Below are positions 28,470 through 35,989 of a stretch of DNA of 35,989 nucleotides, one piece after another; the first letter of the stretch is position 1, and each line of letters begins with the position of its first letter. Under the pieces are notes generated by a model. That model had not been told where the DNA came from. It saw only the letters and a list, made by a program, of their open reading frames with translations, and did no database searches. The stretch comes from Methylobacillus sp. (lineage in GTDB: Bacteria; Pseudomonadota; Gammaproteobacteria; Burkholderiales; Methylophilaceae). The stretch spans positions 1-35,989 of the forward strand of contig JAITML010000082.1 in the NCBI GenBank assembly GCA_031277395.1, written 5' to 3'. A program made the position numbers and the translations under genes.

Positions 28470-29663
28470 ATGAGTTCCAATAACCCATCGTCCCCCGGTT
28501 ACCTATGCGCATTTGATCGCGTTAAGGAAGCCACCAACAGCATAGGAACCGGCAATTTAATGCTATTGGGAGCGGTCGAAAAATATGTCACATTCAGTAG
28601 TGTGTATCCATTGTTCGATTTAGTCCCCTATGTTTGTGTGCATGATTCAGAGGATGAATGGGAGGTCGGGCTCGGCACGCTAAATTTTTTGAACTTTTAT
28701 ACCATTGCCAGAGAAAGAGTCATCGCATCATCGAATAACGGCAGCCTTGTTGATTTTAGTGCTGGAACAAAAACTATTTTCGCAACCGCACCCAGCGTGA
28801 TTTTGAATCGCGGCGTGCCGACGACGAATGAGTTTCGCCTGTCTGTATCGTTTACCGCAGTTTCCACGAGTGATGTTCAGACATCGAACTGGTTGTTTTT
28901 ATTGCCGTACACCGGTAACACAATCGCGCTGCACAATGGCGTGTGTTGGCAAACCGTCAGCGCGGATATTGCCTCATATCCCCCGGCATCGGCATCTATT
29001 CAGCTAAATGGGTTGACTGCTGATACCAATTACGATGTGTTTGCATATGCCGTTCCGGCACAAATCGGAAACTCGCTGACGGTTGCGCTGGAACTTGCTG
29101 CATGGCAAAGCGACGTATTACGCGCGACACTGGGGATACAAGACGGACAACTTGTTAAAGACGGTGATCCCACACGGCGCTACATTGGCACAATACGCAC
29201 AATCTCCGCAACAGAGACATGCGATACAGCGCAGCGGCGTTTTGTGTACAACGCCTACAATCGTGTGCGGCGTAAACTCATGGTTATCGAGCCTGACGCG
29301 ACATGGGACTACAGTGACGACACTTGGCGGCAAGTAAACGCAAATGCTGATAATCAGATTGAGGTGGTGACAGGGCTGGATTACGATGTAGTTGCCCTTA
29401 TGGCGAATGGGCGCGTCACCAGTTCGGCCTCAGGGCAACAAGCTGCCGTCGGTATCGGCATAGATAGCGATACAGTCAACTCTGCCGATTTATTTGATAC
29501 GGTTACCGTCAAATCCGATCTCGTACTGAATCCGCACGCAACACTGCTGGCAAATCAATTGGGCTATGCTAAATACGTGCTGCTGGAACAAGGCGCAGGA
29601 GCGGATGTGCAGTCGTGGTTTTCTGATGACGCATGTGGCCTCGTAGGCCACATGATGGGCTGA
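28470..29663 (+). CDS. Tail-tip or fibre protein with repeated phage module start
   Basis: A 397-aa protein. SSPGYLCAFDRVKEATNSIG followed by GAVEKYVTFSSVYP and EDEWEVGLGTLNF is a start seen in many siphophage tip or fibre proteins. The rest has fibronectin-like beta segments (SIQLNGLTADTNYDVFAYAV) and a C-terminal domain with DYSDDTWRQVNANADNQIEV. It is probably exposed at the tail tip. The base composition is more AT-rich than that of the head genes. Confidence 0.65.
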   Translation: MSSNNPSSPGYLCAFDRVKEATNSIGTGNLMLLGAVEKYVTFSSVYPLFDLVPYVCVHDSEDEWEVGLGTLNFLNFYTIARERVIASSNNGSLVDFSAGTKTIFATAPSVILNRGVPTTNEFRLSVSFTAVSTSDVQTSNWLFLLPYTGNTIALHNGVCWQTVSADIASYPPASASIQLNGLTADTNYDVFAYAVPAQIGNSLTVALELAAWQSDVLRATLGIQDGQLVKDGDPTRRYIGTIRTISATETCDTAQRRFVYNAYNRVRRKLMVIEPDATWDYSDDTWRQVNANADNQIEVVTGLDYDVVALMANGRVTSSASGQQAAVGIGIDSDTVNSADLFDTVTVKSDLVLNPHATLLANQLGYAKYVLLEQGAGADVQSWFSDDACGLVGHMMG

Positions 29664-29664
29664 C

Positions 29665-31677
29665 ATGCTGCCGGGTGAGTATCCAGTTGCATCTGCACCG
29701 ATATCGTCGATTGAAAATATCGATGATATTTACACGCTCAAATTGCCGATTGAAATTGCCGTCGCACTCAATGTATATACGCTTGATTTGCCTGTCGCAC
29801 TTGTTGTTGCATCCAATGAATACACGCTTGATCTTCCGTTAAATCTGATTGTGGATGCCCCGGCTTTCACGCCTTCACTGCCTCTTTCCATCAGGATAAT
29901 AGAGCGCGGCATCCTCGATCAGGATTGGCTTCCTCAAGTGTTTATCGATGGCAATGAGGTCGATCTCGATCACCGTACAGGCGCGATCAAGATTGACCGC
30001 AGGCGTTCGATCTCGGCGACAGCAGGAATCACCTATGTACTCGATGCGGCCGTGGCGGCAAATTTCAAGGTGACGCACTTCAAGCGTAAGACCGTCATCA
30101 TCAACGCGATCAGCGGCAACCAGTTGCGCCGCGTTTTTACAGGCAAGGTGCAAAGCGGCGCATGGGACCCTGCATCTGGCCTCGTCACGCTGATGTGCAG
30201 CGATACTCTGGAAGATCAGCTCATCGATATGACGCTTGCCAGCGTGACTGGCTTTGCCAGCGCGCAAAACTGGTCAGAGGCCGTGTTCGATGAAATGCCG
30301 ACTAGTGGCCGCGATTATCTCGATCAGTTGCTTGAAGTTGAACCGGTCACGGTGCAGTGCGATGTTTACGATCACCTTGCGTCGCGTCCGTTGGTGCCGA
30401 CATCTGTTGTTACCACACTCGCGGCGGATACTGTGCAGCTCGACAGCCAGAGCATCAGCGAAGTCGATGACAAGAACATCGTCAACCGTATGGAGGTGGC
30501 GCTGACTTCGCGCGTGGCGATCTGCTACGGGCAGACAAAGCGCATCTCGTATCGACTGGGTGAGTTGATAGATGATGGCATTGGCTGGGGAGACCCGCTC
30601 TGGCTCAAGGCAATGTGGAAAGGCGGCTGGCTCATGGATAGGGACATGATACAGCGCGCCGTGGAAGGCACAGGCTGGCGCCTCGAAGGCAAGATTAACT
30701 ATACGCCGCCGCCTCTTACCGCCATTTATATTCCGCCATCCGAAGGGGTCAGCACCGAGGTTTACTGGTCGCTGATACCACCCTCGCTGCAAGGCGTTTT
30801 TGCCATCGAGTTCTCGGCCAACCTCCGCCGCGAATGGGGTCAGATCGCCGAGGTGAGAGATCAAATCGTAGTGCAGTGGGCGTCATCGATAGCGACCTAT
30901 GGCACACTGACTGAGCGCGAGCAGTATCTGTCTGATACGGACTTTGATGTACAGGCGTGGGAGGAGAGCAAGCGCGACGATTTCGCCGTGAAGACCGGAG
31001 ATATCCCCACGGTATGGGGTGGCGCAATCAGCAACGGCAATGGTGCCGCAATCCCAACAACCAATATGAACGGCATTGGGGTCGCGCCTTATATTGGCAA
31101 CGGCGCGGTCGTTGTCGCTGGTCGCAACGGGAAAGGATGGCAGACCTCGCAGCAGGCGATCAACTGCATCGTCCGACGCTGTCAGAATATGATCTACAAG
31201 TCGCATCTAGGTTCCTACGATATCGACCTCATGCGGATCGCCCCGGATATCGACATTGCTGACGGCATTGTCATTGGCTATGGCCTTGCTATTGAAAGCG
31301 AATCCATCTTGCCGGTTGAGGGTATCACTCATCTCTGGGATTTTGACAGCTACGATTTTCACACAAGTCTTACATTGGGTTATATCCCCGTTGAAAACGG
31401 GGCAGCCGAGCAGCCCTCTGTGCCCGGCACTTTTGTGATTCCTCATTACTCTGGGGTATCGAGTTCACCATCGCTGCCGTCAATTGTTACGCATCAGATG
31501 GAGGTCGTTTATCACGGCGAGACCAAGGATGGCGATCAAAGCATGGAGATCACCATGCCTGCTGTTGATGATGCGCTGCGCGAAACCGAAACTCTTGACA
31601 GGACTGGCGCGCCGCTCATTCACGGAACGTGGTGCGCACCCAACAATTTAACACTCATTGCTATGGAGAGACCCTAA
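29665..31677 (+). CDS. Tail tip / hub-like protein with N-terminal short repeats
   Basis: A 670-aa protein. Residues about 22-80 hold four degenerate 16-residue repeats with the core YTLxLPxxLxV (YTLKLPIEIAV, YTLDLPVALVV, YTLDLPLNLIV, FTPSLPLSIRI). Residues 90-280 contain a hub-type domain (RRVFTGKVQSGAWDPASGLV, then TLMCSDTLEDQLIDM). The C-terminal 200 residues are beta-rich (ENGAAEQPSVPGTFVIPHYS). It is a likely central tail-tip protein, by length and place. Its stop overlaps the next ATG by one base. Confidence 0.65.
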   Translation: MLPGEYPVASAPISSIENIDDIYTLKLPIEIAVALNVYTLDLPVALVVASNEYTLDLPLNLIVDAPAFTPSLPLSIRIIERGILDQDWLPQVFIDGNEVDLDHRTGAIKIDRRRSISATAGITYVLDAAVAANFKVTHFKRKTVIINAISGNQLRRVFTGKVQSGAWDPASGLVTLMCSDTLEDQLIDMTLASVTGFASAQNWSEAVFDEMPTSGRDYLDQLLEVEPVTVQCDVYDHLASRPLVPTSVVTTLAADTVQLDSQSISEVDDKNIVNRMEVALTSRVAICYGQTKRISYRLGELIDDGIGWGDPLWLKAMWKGGWLMDRDMIQRAVEGTGWRLEGKINYTPPPLTAIYIPPSEGVSTEVYWSLIPPSLQGVFAIEFSANLRREWGQIAEVRDQIVVQWASSIATYGTLTEREQYLSDTDFDVQAWEESKRDDFAVKTGDIPTVWGGAISNGNGAAIPTTNMNGIGVAPYIGNGAVVVAGRNGKGWQTSQQAINCIVRRCQNMIYKSHLGSYDIDLMRIAPDIDIADGIVIGYGLAIESESILPVEGITHLWDFDSYDFHTSLTLGYIPVENGAAEQPSVPGTFVIPHYSGVSSSPSLPSIVTHQMEVVYHGETKDGDQSMEITMPAVDDALRETETLDRTGAPLIHGTWCAPNNLTLIAMERP

Positions 31678-32096
31678 TGCCCACATTTAATTTTTACATC
31701 GATGCCTCTCTCACGAATGAGCTGACCACACTGGAGCAAGCCTTTGCGGAAGACGGCAGCACTGGCGCTGTTGATCGCATTATTTATCTCGGTAGCACGG
31801 AGCAGGACAAGGTGATATTCGATGCGGTCAATCCTGGTACTGCATCCATGCAGGTGAGCGTGACAGACACCGATGGTGTGAACGGACAGCTTGCCGCCGA
31901 TGTGAAACTGTCGCTATCACAGTCCGCGCTCGACACCGCAACCGGCGGCGCTGCGCTTAACATCGGCGTGCAACTGCTCTCTGGTATCTTGCAAGCGCTG
32001 CCGATCTGGATACGTATCACCCCCTCTAATTTGGCGGTAGGCAACTACTCTGATCTAGCCCTTGCCGTTGGTCCAGTCGTGGAGCGTATGCAGTAA
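31677..32096 (+). CDS. Tail-associated hypothetical protein
   Basis: A 139-aa protein starting PTFNFYIDASLTNELTTLEQ, with beta-rich content (DKVIFDAVNPGTASMQVSVT, NIGVQLLSGILQALPIWIRI). The ATG at 31677 overlaps the previous stop. It lies in the tail-tip operon and is probably a virion or assembly protein. No family recognised. Confidence 0.6.
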   Translation: MPTFNFYIDASLTNELTTLEQAFAEDGSTGAVDRIIYLGSTEQDKVIFDAVNPGTASMQVSVTDTDGVNGQLAADVKLSLSQSALDTATGGAALNIGVQLLSGILQALPIWIRITPSNLAVGNYSDLALAVGPVVERMQ

Positions 32097-32458
32097 TGGC
32101 AGATTTTCAGGACACCGCAAATGTAATCAGCACACTGGCTGATGCAGGGAAAAAGTCGCAGCGCGGAAAAGACCCAGTCCCGGAAGCAGATCGCGCAGGT
32201 TCTGCCATTGGCCAATCCACTGGCTCCGCAACGGCAGGTGGCAACAGTGCCGAGCGAAAACCAAGTGGGATCGCCAGCCCATTGACCGAGACGGATGTAA
32301 ATCTGCGCGAGTATTACGAAATGCAAGATACCTGGACAGAGGATGGTACGCTCGTGCGTATCAAGCCAGTAAAAACCATGTACATGAAAGACGCGCTGGG
32401 TGCAGAGGTGCAGCTTAACTTCGGCTTGCCAAGCTATGATTCGGAGCCTGCGCCATGA
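32096..32458 (+). CDS. Small hypothetical protein of the tail-tip operon
   Basis: A 120-aa protein. The N-terminal 65 residues are polar and low in structure (QRGKDPVPEADRAGSAIGQS). The C-terminal half is more ordered (TDVNLREYYEMQDTWTEDGT, TMYMKDALGAEVQLNFGLPS). It overlaps both neighbours by 1-4 bases. Possibly an assembly helper for the following large protein. Confidence 0.55.
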   Translation: MADFQDTANVISTLADAGKKSQRGKDPVPEADRAGSAIGQSTGSATAGGNSAERKPSGIASPLTETDVNLREYYEMQDTWTEDGTLVRIKPVKTMYMKDALGAEVQLNFGLPSYDSEPAP

Positions 32459-34668
32459 CGGCGACACCGATGACGATCTGGTGCATTGCGTGGACACAAG
32501 TCATGGATATGGGATTTGTGGACACAGATACGACATTTCCAATTGATGATGAGCAACTGCGGCCGCTGCCACTTAAAAAATTGATTGGCAGCGACGGTGT
32601 GGAGAAAGTTTCAAAGATTTTGAAGCAGTGGGAGTCGCCTGTATTACGCTCACTCAACCCCGCATTATTTACCGGAGCAATGCGCTGGATGATGCAAGTG
32701 ATGCAAGGTGTTGGCACTGCAACTTTAGCATCGAGCGGAGTCAATCAGGCGTCTTCGACGTATCATAAGACTCATGGCATTTTTATTGGGCAAGACGACC
32801 TTGGGCACGCGACGCGGTGGTTGATTGAGGTCAATTCCGCAGAAGGAAAAGTGTACAGAGTACCTATTGTTTTTAATGCATCACTTCCGCCCGACTGGAA
32901 AAGTATTCATGAGCAGGTGCTGGAAGGGGATGGCGACAACGCGCACAGGGTTCTGAGCCGATACTGGGCGGTGCGCAGTATTGAGTGGGATCAAAAAGAG
33001 CAGATCGGAGTTATCCAAGGGATGCCGGATGTTTCTAATGGCGAAGACTTTTATGGTGCGTGGATAGGTTGGGCATTTGATAGCACGGGCACGCACGCTG
33101 TCAATTGTGCTGCTCAACTTACACGCATAAATTTAGACGTACCGACCAAATTTTCATTGCACGAAATAACAATAACAAGCACTAGTGGCGTACCTGTATC
33201 TGCGGTAACAGCGGTACTGGAAGAAGGAAACGGATCCAACGGGTGGTCTTTTTTGACAGGGGTTCCTTCGGAAGGAAGCGAAAGAAGAAATATTCCCCCA
33301 GAGCACCCGGCAAGTATTCATGGTATTTTTGGGTTTGATTATGGAACGTATCAAGATCGTTATTTAACTTCCGGGTCCCAGCCAAACTTAGGCGGGGGGT
33401 CTGGATGTTCTTCACTCTGGACTCGCGGTGACAAATTCGCTAGTTTTTTATCTCCATCGGTGGCTGCGTACTTTTCTACCGACGAACTTTACACGAGTTC
33501 GTCGCCAATGTTTGCTTACTATAACCCCGACGATACACTTCATGTGGTGCGGATGGATTACAGCGAACCAGATACTCGCGGTGACAAGGCAACGGTGATT
33601 GGGGATATTGCACTGGAGATCGGTAGCGGCGTTGCGGTCTTTGGGAATAAACAACAATCGGCGTCGCATACACTAGCGGCAGGTGCGCTAGCTTTCACCA
33701 CTCTCCGCGTTGACTTTATGGGGTCTAATAGTACCCCATATTTAGTTTATACTTTATATGTTTATATGACGCCGGAATCGGAACGAGTGAAGTACGGAAT
33801 GGCAGGCGGGCCTGATCGTGGGTATTTAGATCAAAAAACCTCATACCATACAAGCGTTCCCGGCAACGGTAATATCACGATAGAACGTGATTTTGGGATG
33901 ACTTCGGTGACCAGCCCTGTTGTGGGCGACGTCATATCTATAGCGCCCGAAGCAGTAAAAAGGTCTTGTGTTGTGGATGTCGTATTTGGTGAGCCTATTG
34001 CCCAGGAGCCCACGATGAATTATTTTTTCTTAGGGTTTAGTTCTATGGGCATGTATGCTGGCGGTATTGGTGAATGGGAAGTCCCTACGTGGAGAATACC
34101 ATTAACGGTAGATGCCGAGCACTCGTTAGAGGGGACGAGGGATGTACTTGTTTTACCGGGGACAGACAGAACAGCTTATGTGGTCGTGAGAAGCAAAATA
34201 AAAATGTACGGTTACAAGGCGCATGCTTACAGCCCCTCGGCGTTAACTAAGCTTGGCGAAGAGATACCATTGCCCATGCCTCTGATGCCAGGGGAAGATA
34301 AGGTTGCATGGTACACGGTTCTGGGAGATCAATATATTCCAAATGTATTTTTTACTAACGGCGTTATACTTGATTCCGAGTCGCCATCGCGCGAAGACAA
34401 CATTACCCAAGCCGTACTGATCGTGGGTGATAAATCTTACGCACTGAATGCCAATCTGTTAGAACACCCCCCTTTTGTTCACGAGTATGTAGATTACTTT
34501 GCGTCGAATCAAACTAATGGCGTAGGTATTAAGTACTCTGTTGTTTCGTCTGGTTTTTACCAGGAGCGAGTCGCTTACTCTCCTTATATAAACCAGCAAC
34601 CGGTAGCCGCAGGTTTCAACTACCCGGACACTGAAAATCCGCTGCATGCTTTTGTCGGAGTTTTTTAA
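32455..34668 (+). CDS. Large distal tail protein of unknown family
   Basis: A 737-aa protein, the last structural gene. It is rich in aromatic residues and beta strands (WLIEVNSAEGKVYRVPIVFN, TLRVDFMGSNSTPYLVYTLY, VGDQYIPNVFF-like segments) and has no coiled coil. Only its first 120 residues look helical. From about 32800 on, the gene is clearly more AT-rich than the head genes and uses rarer codons (AGA, ATA, TTA), which suggests a separate origin. By place it may be a receptor-binding or host-range protein. No family recognised. Confidence 0.65.
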   Translation: MTATPMTIWCIAWTQVMDMGFVDTDTTFPIDDEQLRPLPLKKLIGSDGVEKVSKILKQWESPVLRSLNPALFTGAMRWMMQVMQGVGTATLASSGVNQASSTYHKTHGIFIGQDDLGHATRWLIEVNSAEGKVYRVPIVFNASLPPDWKSIHEQVLEGDGDNAHRVLSRYWAVRSIEWDQKEQIGVIQGMPDVSNGEDFYGAWIGWAFDSTGTHAVNCAAQLTRINLDVPTKFSLHEITITSTSGVPVSAVTAVLEEGNGSNGWSFLTGVPSEGSERRNIPPEHPASIHGIFGFDYGTYQDRYLTSGSQPNLGGGSGCSSLWTRGDKFASFLSPSVAAYFSTDELYTSSSPMFAYYNPDDTLHVVRMDYSEPDTRGDKATVIGDIALEIGSGVAVFGNKQQSASHTLAAGALAFTTLRVDFMGSNSTPYLVYTLYVYMTPESERVKYGMAGGPDRGYLDQKTSYHTSVPGNGNITIERDFGMTSVTSPVVGDVISIAPEAVKRSCVVDVVFGEPIAQEPTMNYFFLGFSSMGMYAGGIGEWEVPTWRIPLTVDAEHSLEGTRDVLVLPGTDRTAYVVVRSKIKMYGYKAHAYSPSALTKLGEEIPLPMPLMPGEDKVAWYTVLGDQYIPNVFFTNGVILDSESPSREDNITQAVLIVGDKSYALNANLLEHPPFVHEYVDYFASNQTNGVGIKYSVVSSGFYQERVAYSPYINQQPVAAGFNYPDTENPLHAFVGVF

Positions 34669-34832
34669 CGAGGCCACGCACGGGTTAAATATTACAGAAT
34701 AAAAACGGTGCGACCGTTACAGGTGCTGGAACACCCGTAACAGCCACCTCCTGCAGAAACAACCTGCGTTCAGCCAAGACACCGTACTGTGCACACACAG
34801 CGGTATAAGGCTATCACGACAGGAACTGCGCG
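34669..34832 (+). other. 164-bp intergenic region before com, with a 10-bp dyad
   Basis: No gene is seen. GTTACAGGTG at 34716-34725 pairs with CACCCGTAAC at 34732-34741, with one mismatch and a 6-base loop. It has no U-tract, so an operator or RNA hairpin is more likely than a terminator. In Mu, the equivalent place before com-mom carries the regulated mom promoter; no GATC cluster is visible here. Confidence 0.4.
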
Positions 34833-35024
34833 GTGGAAACAATACGATGTGGAAAGTGCAATCGAAAACTAGCCGAATCTGACTATAAAGTGCTATGTAT
34901 CAAGTGCCCAAGATGCGGCACGATGAATGTATTGAAGGCCAAGAGCCTCGAACTTGAACGCCATCGAGCGTCGCCCGTGAAAGGAACGACCGATGGCAAG
35001 AACAAGCAAACCCACGATCTTTAA
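34833..35024 (+). CDS. com: Com-like zinc finger translational regulator
   Basis: A 63-aa protein starting at GTG 34833, after AGGAACTGCGC. METIRCGKCNRKLAESDYK and the following CIKCPRCGTMNVLKA match the Mu Com family. C6, C9, C25 and C28 would bind zinc, and C22 is an extra cysteine. Com binds the mRNA near the start of the gene behind it and opens a blocked start site. This gene overlaps the methyltransferase by 32 bases, the same kind of overlap as in Mu com-mom. Confidence 0.88.
   Translation: METIRCGKCNRKLAESDYKVLCIKCPRCGTMNVLKAKSLELERHRASPVKGTTDGKNKQTHDL
34960..34997 (+). promoter_or_regulatory. Start-codon-sequestering mRNA hairpin before the methyltransferase
   Basis: GCCATCG at 34960-34966 pairs perfectly with CGATGGC at 34991-34997, which contains the methyltransferase ATG (34993). 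Inside, GTCG 34970-34973 pairs with CGAC 34987-34990. The ribosome binding site AAAGGAA lies in the 13-base apical loop. Such a hairpin would block initiation until it is opened, as Com does for Mu mom. Confidence 0.7.
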
Positions 35025-35877
35025 CAAACAGGAAACCCCAACGCGCTCGCTGTTGCGGTACTTTGGCGGCAAGTGGGCTATCGCCCCGTGGGTGCTGGCT
35101 CACCTGCCGCCACACCGCATTTACGTTGAGCCATTTGGCGGCGCGGCCAGCATCCTGCTCCGCAAGCCGCGCAGTCGAGTGGAAGTCTACAACGACCTTG
35201 ATGAGGAAATCGTCGGCATCTTTCGTGTCGTGCAAGACCCAGAAACATGCCGCGCCTTGATGCGCCGCTTGCGCCGGACACCCTACGCGCGGCGCGAGTT
35301 TGAACGCTCATTTCAAGGCAGCAGCGATCCAGTTATTCGCGCCGCGCGGGCGATCACGCGAGCGTATCAGGCGTTCCATCACGAAGCCTTATTCAATCTT
35401 AATAAGACGACGTTTGCCGACGCCAAGCACCGCTCCGGCGGCTCAAGCAAGGCACACGAGTGGATGACCTACCCGCGCAGCCTTGCTACCGTCTCACGGC
35501 GACTGCAAGGTGTCATCATTGAATGCCGCGACGCCCTGGATGTAATCCGGGCGCAAGACTGCCCAGACGCCTTGTTTTTCGTTGACCCTCCCTATGTCCC
35601 GGCCACCCGCTCCAAGACAGGCTACCGCTGCGAGCTCGATCACGCTGGCCACGTTGCACTATTGGAGCAATTGCTGGTGTTGAAGGGAATGGTAGTGTTG
35701 GCGGGTTACCCATCCGGCCTCTACGAGAGCCTGTTAAAAGGCTGGAAACGGGTCGAACGACCGCACTACGCGGCAGGGAGTCTCAAACAAAGGACGGAGG
35801 TGCTATGGATTTCCCCAAAGGCAGTAAAAGCGAGCGTTAAATCAGTCCCAAATAAAATGAAAATTAGTCCCAAATAA
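34993..35877 (+). CDS. D12-class adenine-N6 DNA methyltransferase
   Basis: A 294-aa Dam-like methyltransferase. The S-adenosylmethionine motif is RYFGGKW (F24-G25-G26-K27), with YVEPFGGAASILLRK after it. The catalytic DPPY motif is at residues 198-201 (FFVDPPYVPATR). LLKGWKRVERPHY near the end is typical of D12 enzymes. It probably protects phage DNA from restriction, taking the place of Mom. It starts inside com, with its start codon in a hairpin. The last codons cover the first of the direct repeats at the phage end. Confidence 0.9.
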   Translation: MARTSKPTIFNKQETPTRSLLRYFGGKWAIAPWVLAHLPPHRIYVEPFGGAASILLRKPRSRVEVYNDLDEEIVGIFRVVQDPETCRALMRRLRRTPYARREFERSFQGSSDPVIRAARAITRAYQAFHHEALFNLNKTTFADAKHRSGGSSKAHEWMTYPRSLATVSRRLQGVIIECRDALDVIRAQDCPDALFFVDPPYVPATRSKTGYRCELDHAGHVALLEQLLVLKGMVVLAGYPSGLYESLLKGWKRVERPHYAAGSLKQRTEVLWISPKAVKASVKSVPNKMKISPK

Positions 35878-35879
35878 AA
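35844..35879 (+). repeat. 22-bp-spaced direct repeats at the phage right end, candidate transposase-binding sites
   Basis: AGTCCCAAATAAAA occurs exactly at 35844-35857 and 35866-35879. The spacing of 22 bp and the position next to the last phage gene and the presumed host tRNA fit MuA-type end-binding sites. The exact phage end would lie between here and about 35945. The other phage end is outside the window, so the assignment cannot be tested here. Confidence 0.5.
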
Positions 35880-35945
35880 CGACGCGTTACAATTTTTTGT
35901 GAGACAGATCAGGAGAGTAAAACCGCCTGAAATGTTTGTGAATTC

Positions 35946-35989
35946 TGGTGGGGCATGTAGGGGTCGAACCTACGACAAACGGATTAAGA
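35946..35989 (-). tRNA. tRNA-Lys (CTT), 3' part
   Basis: On the - strand, the sequence ends GCCCCACCA, with the CCA at 35946-35948. A T arm TAGG GTTCGAC CCCTA-like segment is clear (GTAGGTTCGACCCCTAC). The anticodon loop at the window edge reads T-CTT-AA followed by TCCG, so the anticodon is CTT (Lys). The 5' half is beyond the window. It is most likely a host gene flanking the prophage. Confidence 0.8.

Overview
The window holds most of a transposable (Mu-type) prophage, read entirely on the + strand. It is cut on the left inside the transposase gene and ends on the right just past the phage end, at the 3' part of a tRNA-Lys gene that reads in from the other strand and is probably host DNA. 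GC-rich coding, Mu-family head genes joined to a siphovirus-type tail, and a REP-like GC-rich repeat typical of proteobacterial chromosomes all suggest a proteobacterial host. Beta- or gammaproteobacterium is an inference, and the species cannot be told. The left phage end, repressor region and transposase N-terminus lie outside the window.

Layout: (1) 1-7008, early/middle region: MuA C-terminus, an intrinsic terminator, MuB-like ATPase, a run of small overlapping DNA-binding or zinc-binding proteins, a Gam-like DNA end protector, a DUF5131 (Gp37/Gp68) radical-SAM-like protein, GemA (Gp16) and the activator Mor. (2) 7000-8109: a 10-bp dyad, a stand-alone HsdR_N-type nuclease, then a 248-bp non-coding block rich in nested hairpins. 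(3) 8110-11306: small genes, SAR-type endolysin, Rz with embedded Rz1, DksA/TraR-like zinc finger, DUF2730, a winged-helix protein, a DUF1804 protein (probable small terminase) and a small membrane protein. (4) 11299-19818: large terminase, DUF935 portal, MuF-nuclease fusion, virion morphogenesis protein, protease with internal scaffold start, DUF2190 protein, major capsid, and a DUF1320 head-completion protein. (5) 19819-34668: tail terminator, tail tube, a cassette of fibre-like and polyglycine adhesin genes, tail chaperones with a programmed -1 frameshift, tape measure, tail-tip proteins and a large AT-richer distal protein. (6) 34833-35877: a Com-like zinc finger overlapping a D12-class adenine methyltransferase.

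How it works together: MuA and MuB drive replicative transposition, Mor switches on later genes, and the late blocks build a Mu-type head on a flexible non-contractile tail. This combination resembles the B3/D3112 style of transposable siphophage more than Mu itself. The right-end com-methylase pair has the layout of Mu com-mom but with an adenine methyltransferase in place of Mom. A hairpin with the methylase start codon in its stem and the ribosome binding site in its loop suggests that Com-type translational control has been kept.

The most noteworthy signals are that com-methylase switch, two copies of a leader built on the same 18-bp palindrome at the heads of the lysis/packaging and head blocks, the structured non-coding block at 7862-8109, the frameshift signal in the tail chaperone, and paired polyglycine adhesins in an unusual position. 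All functional calls are from reading the sequence; no database search was run.
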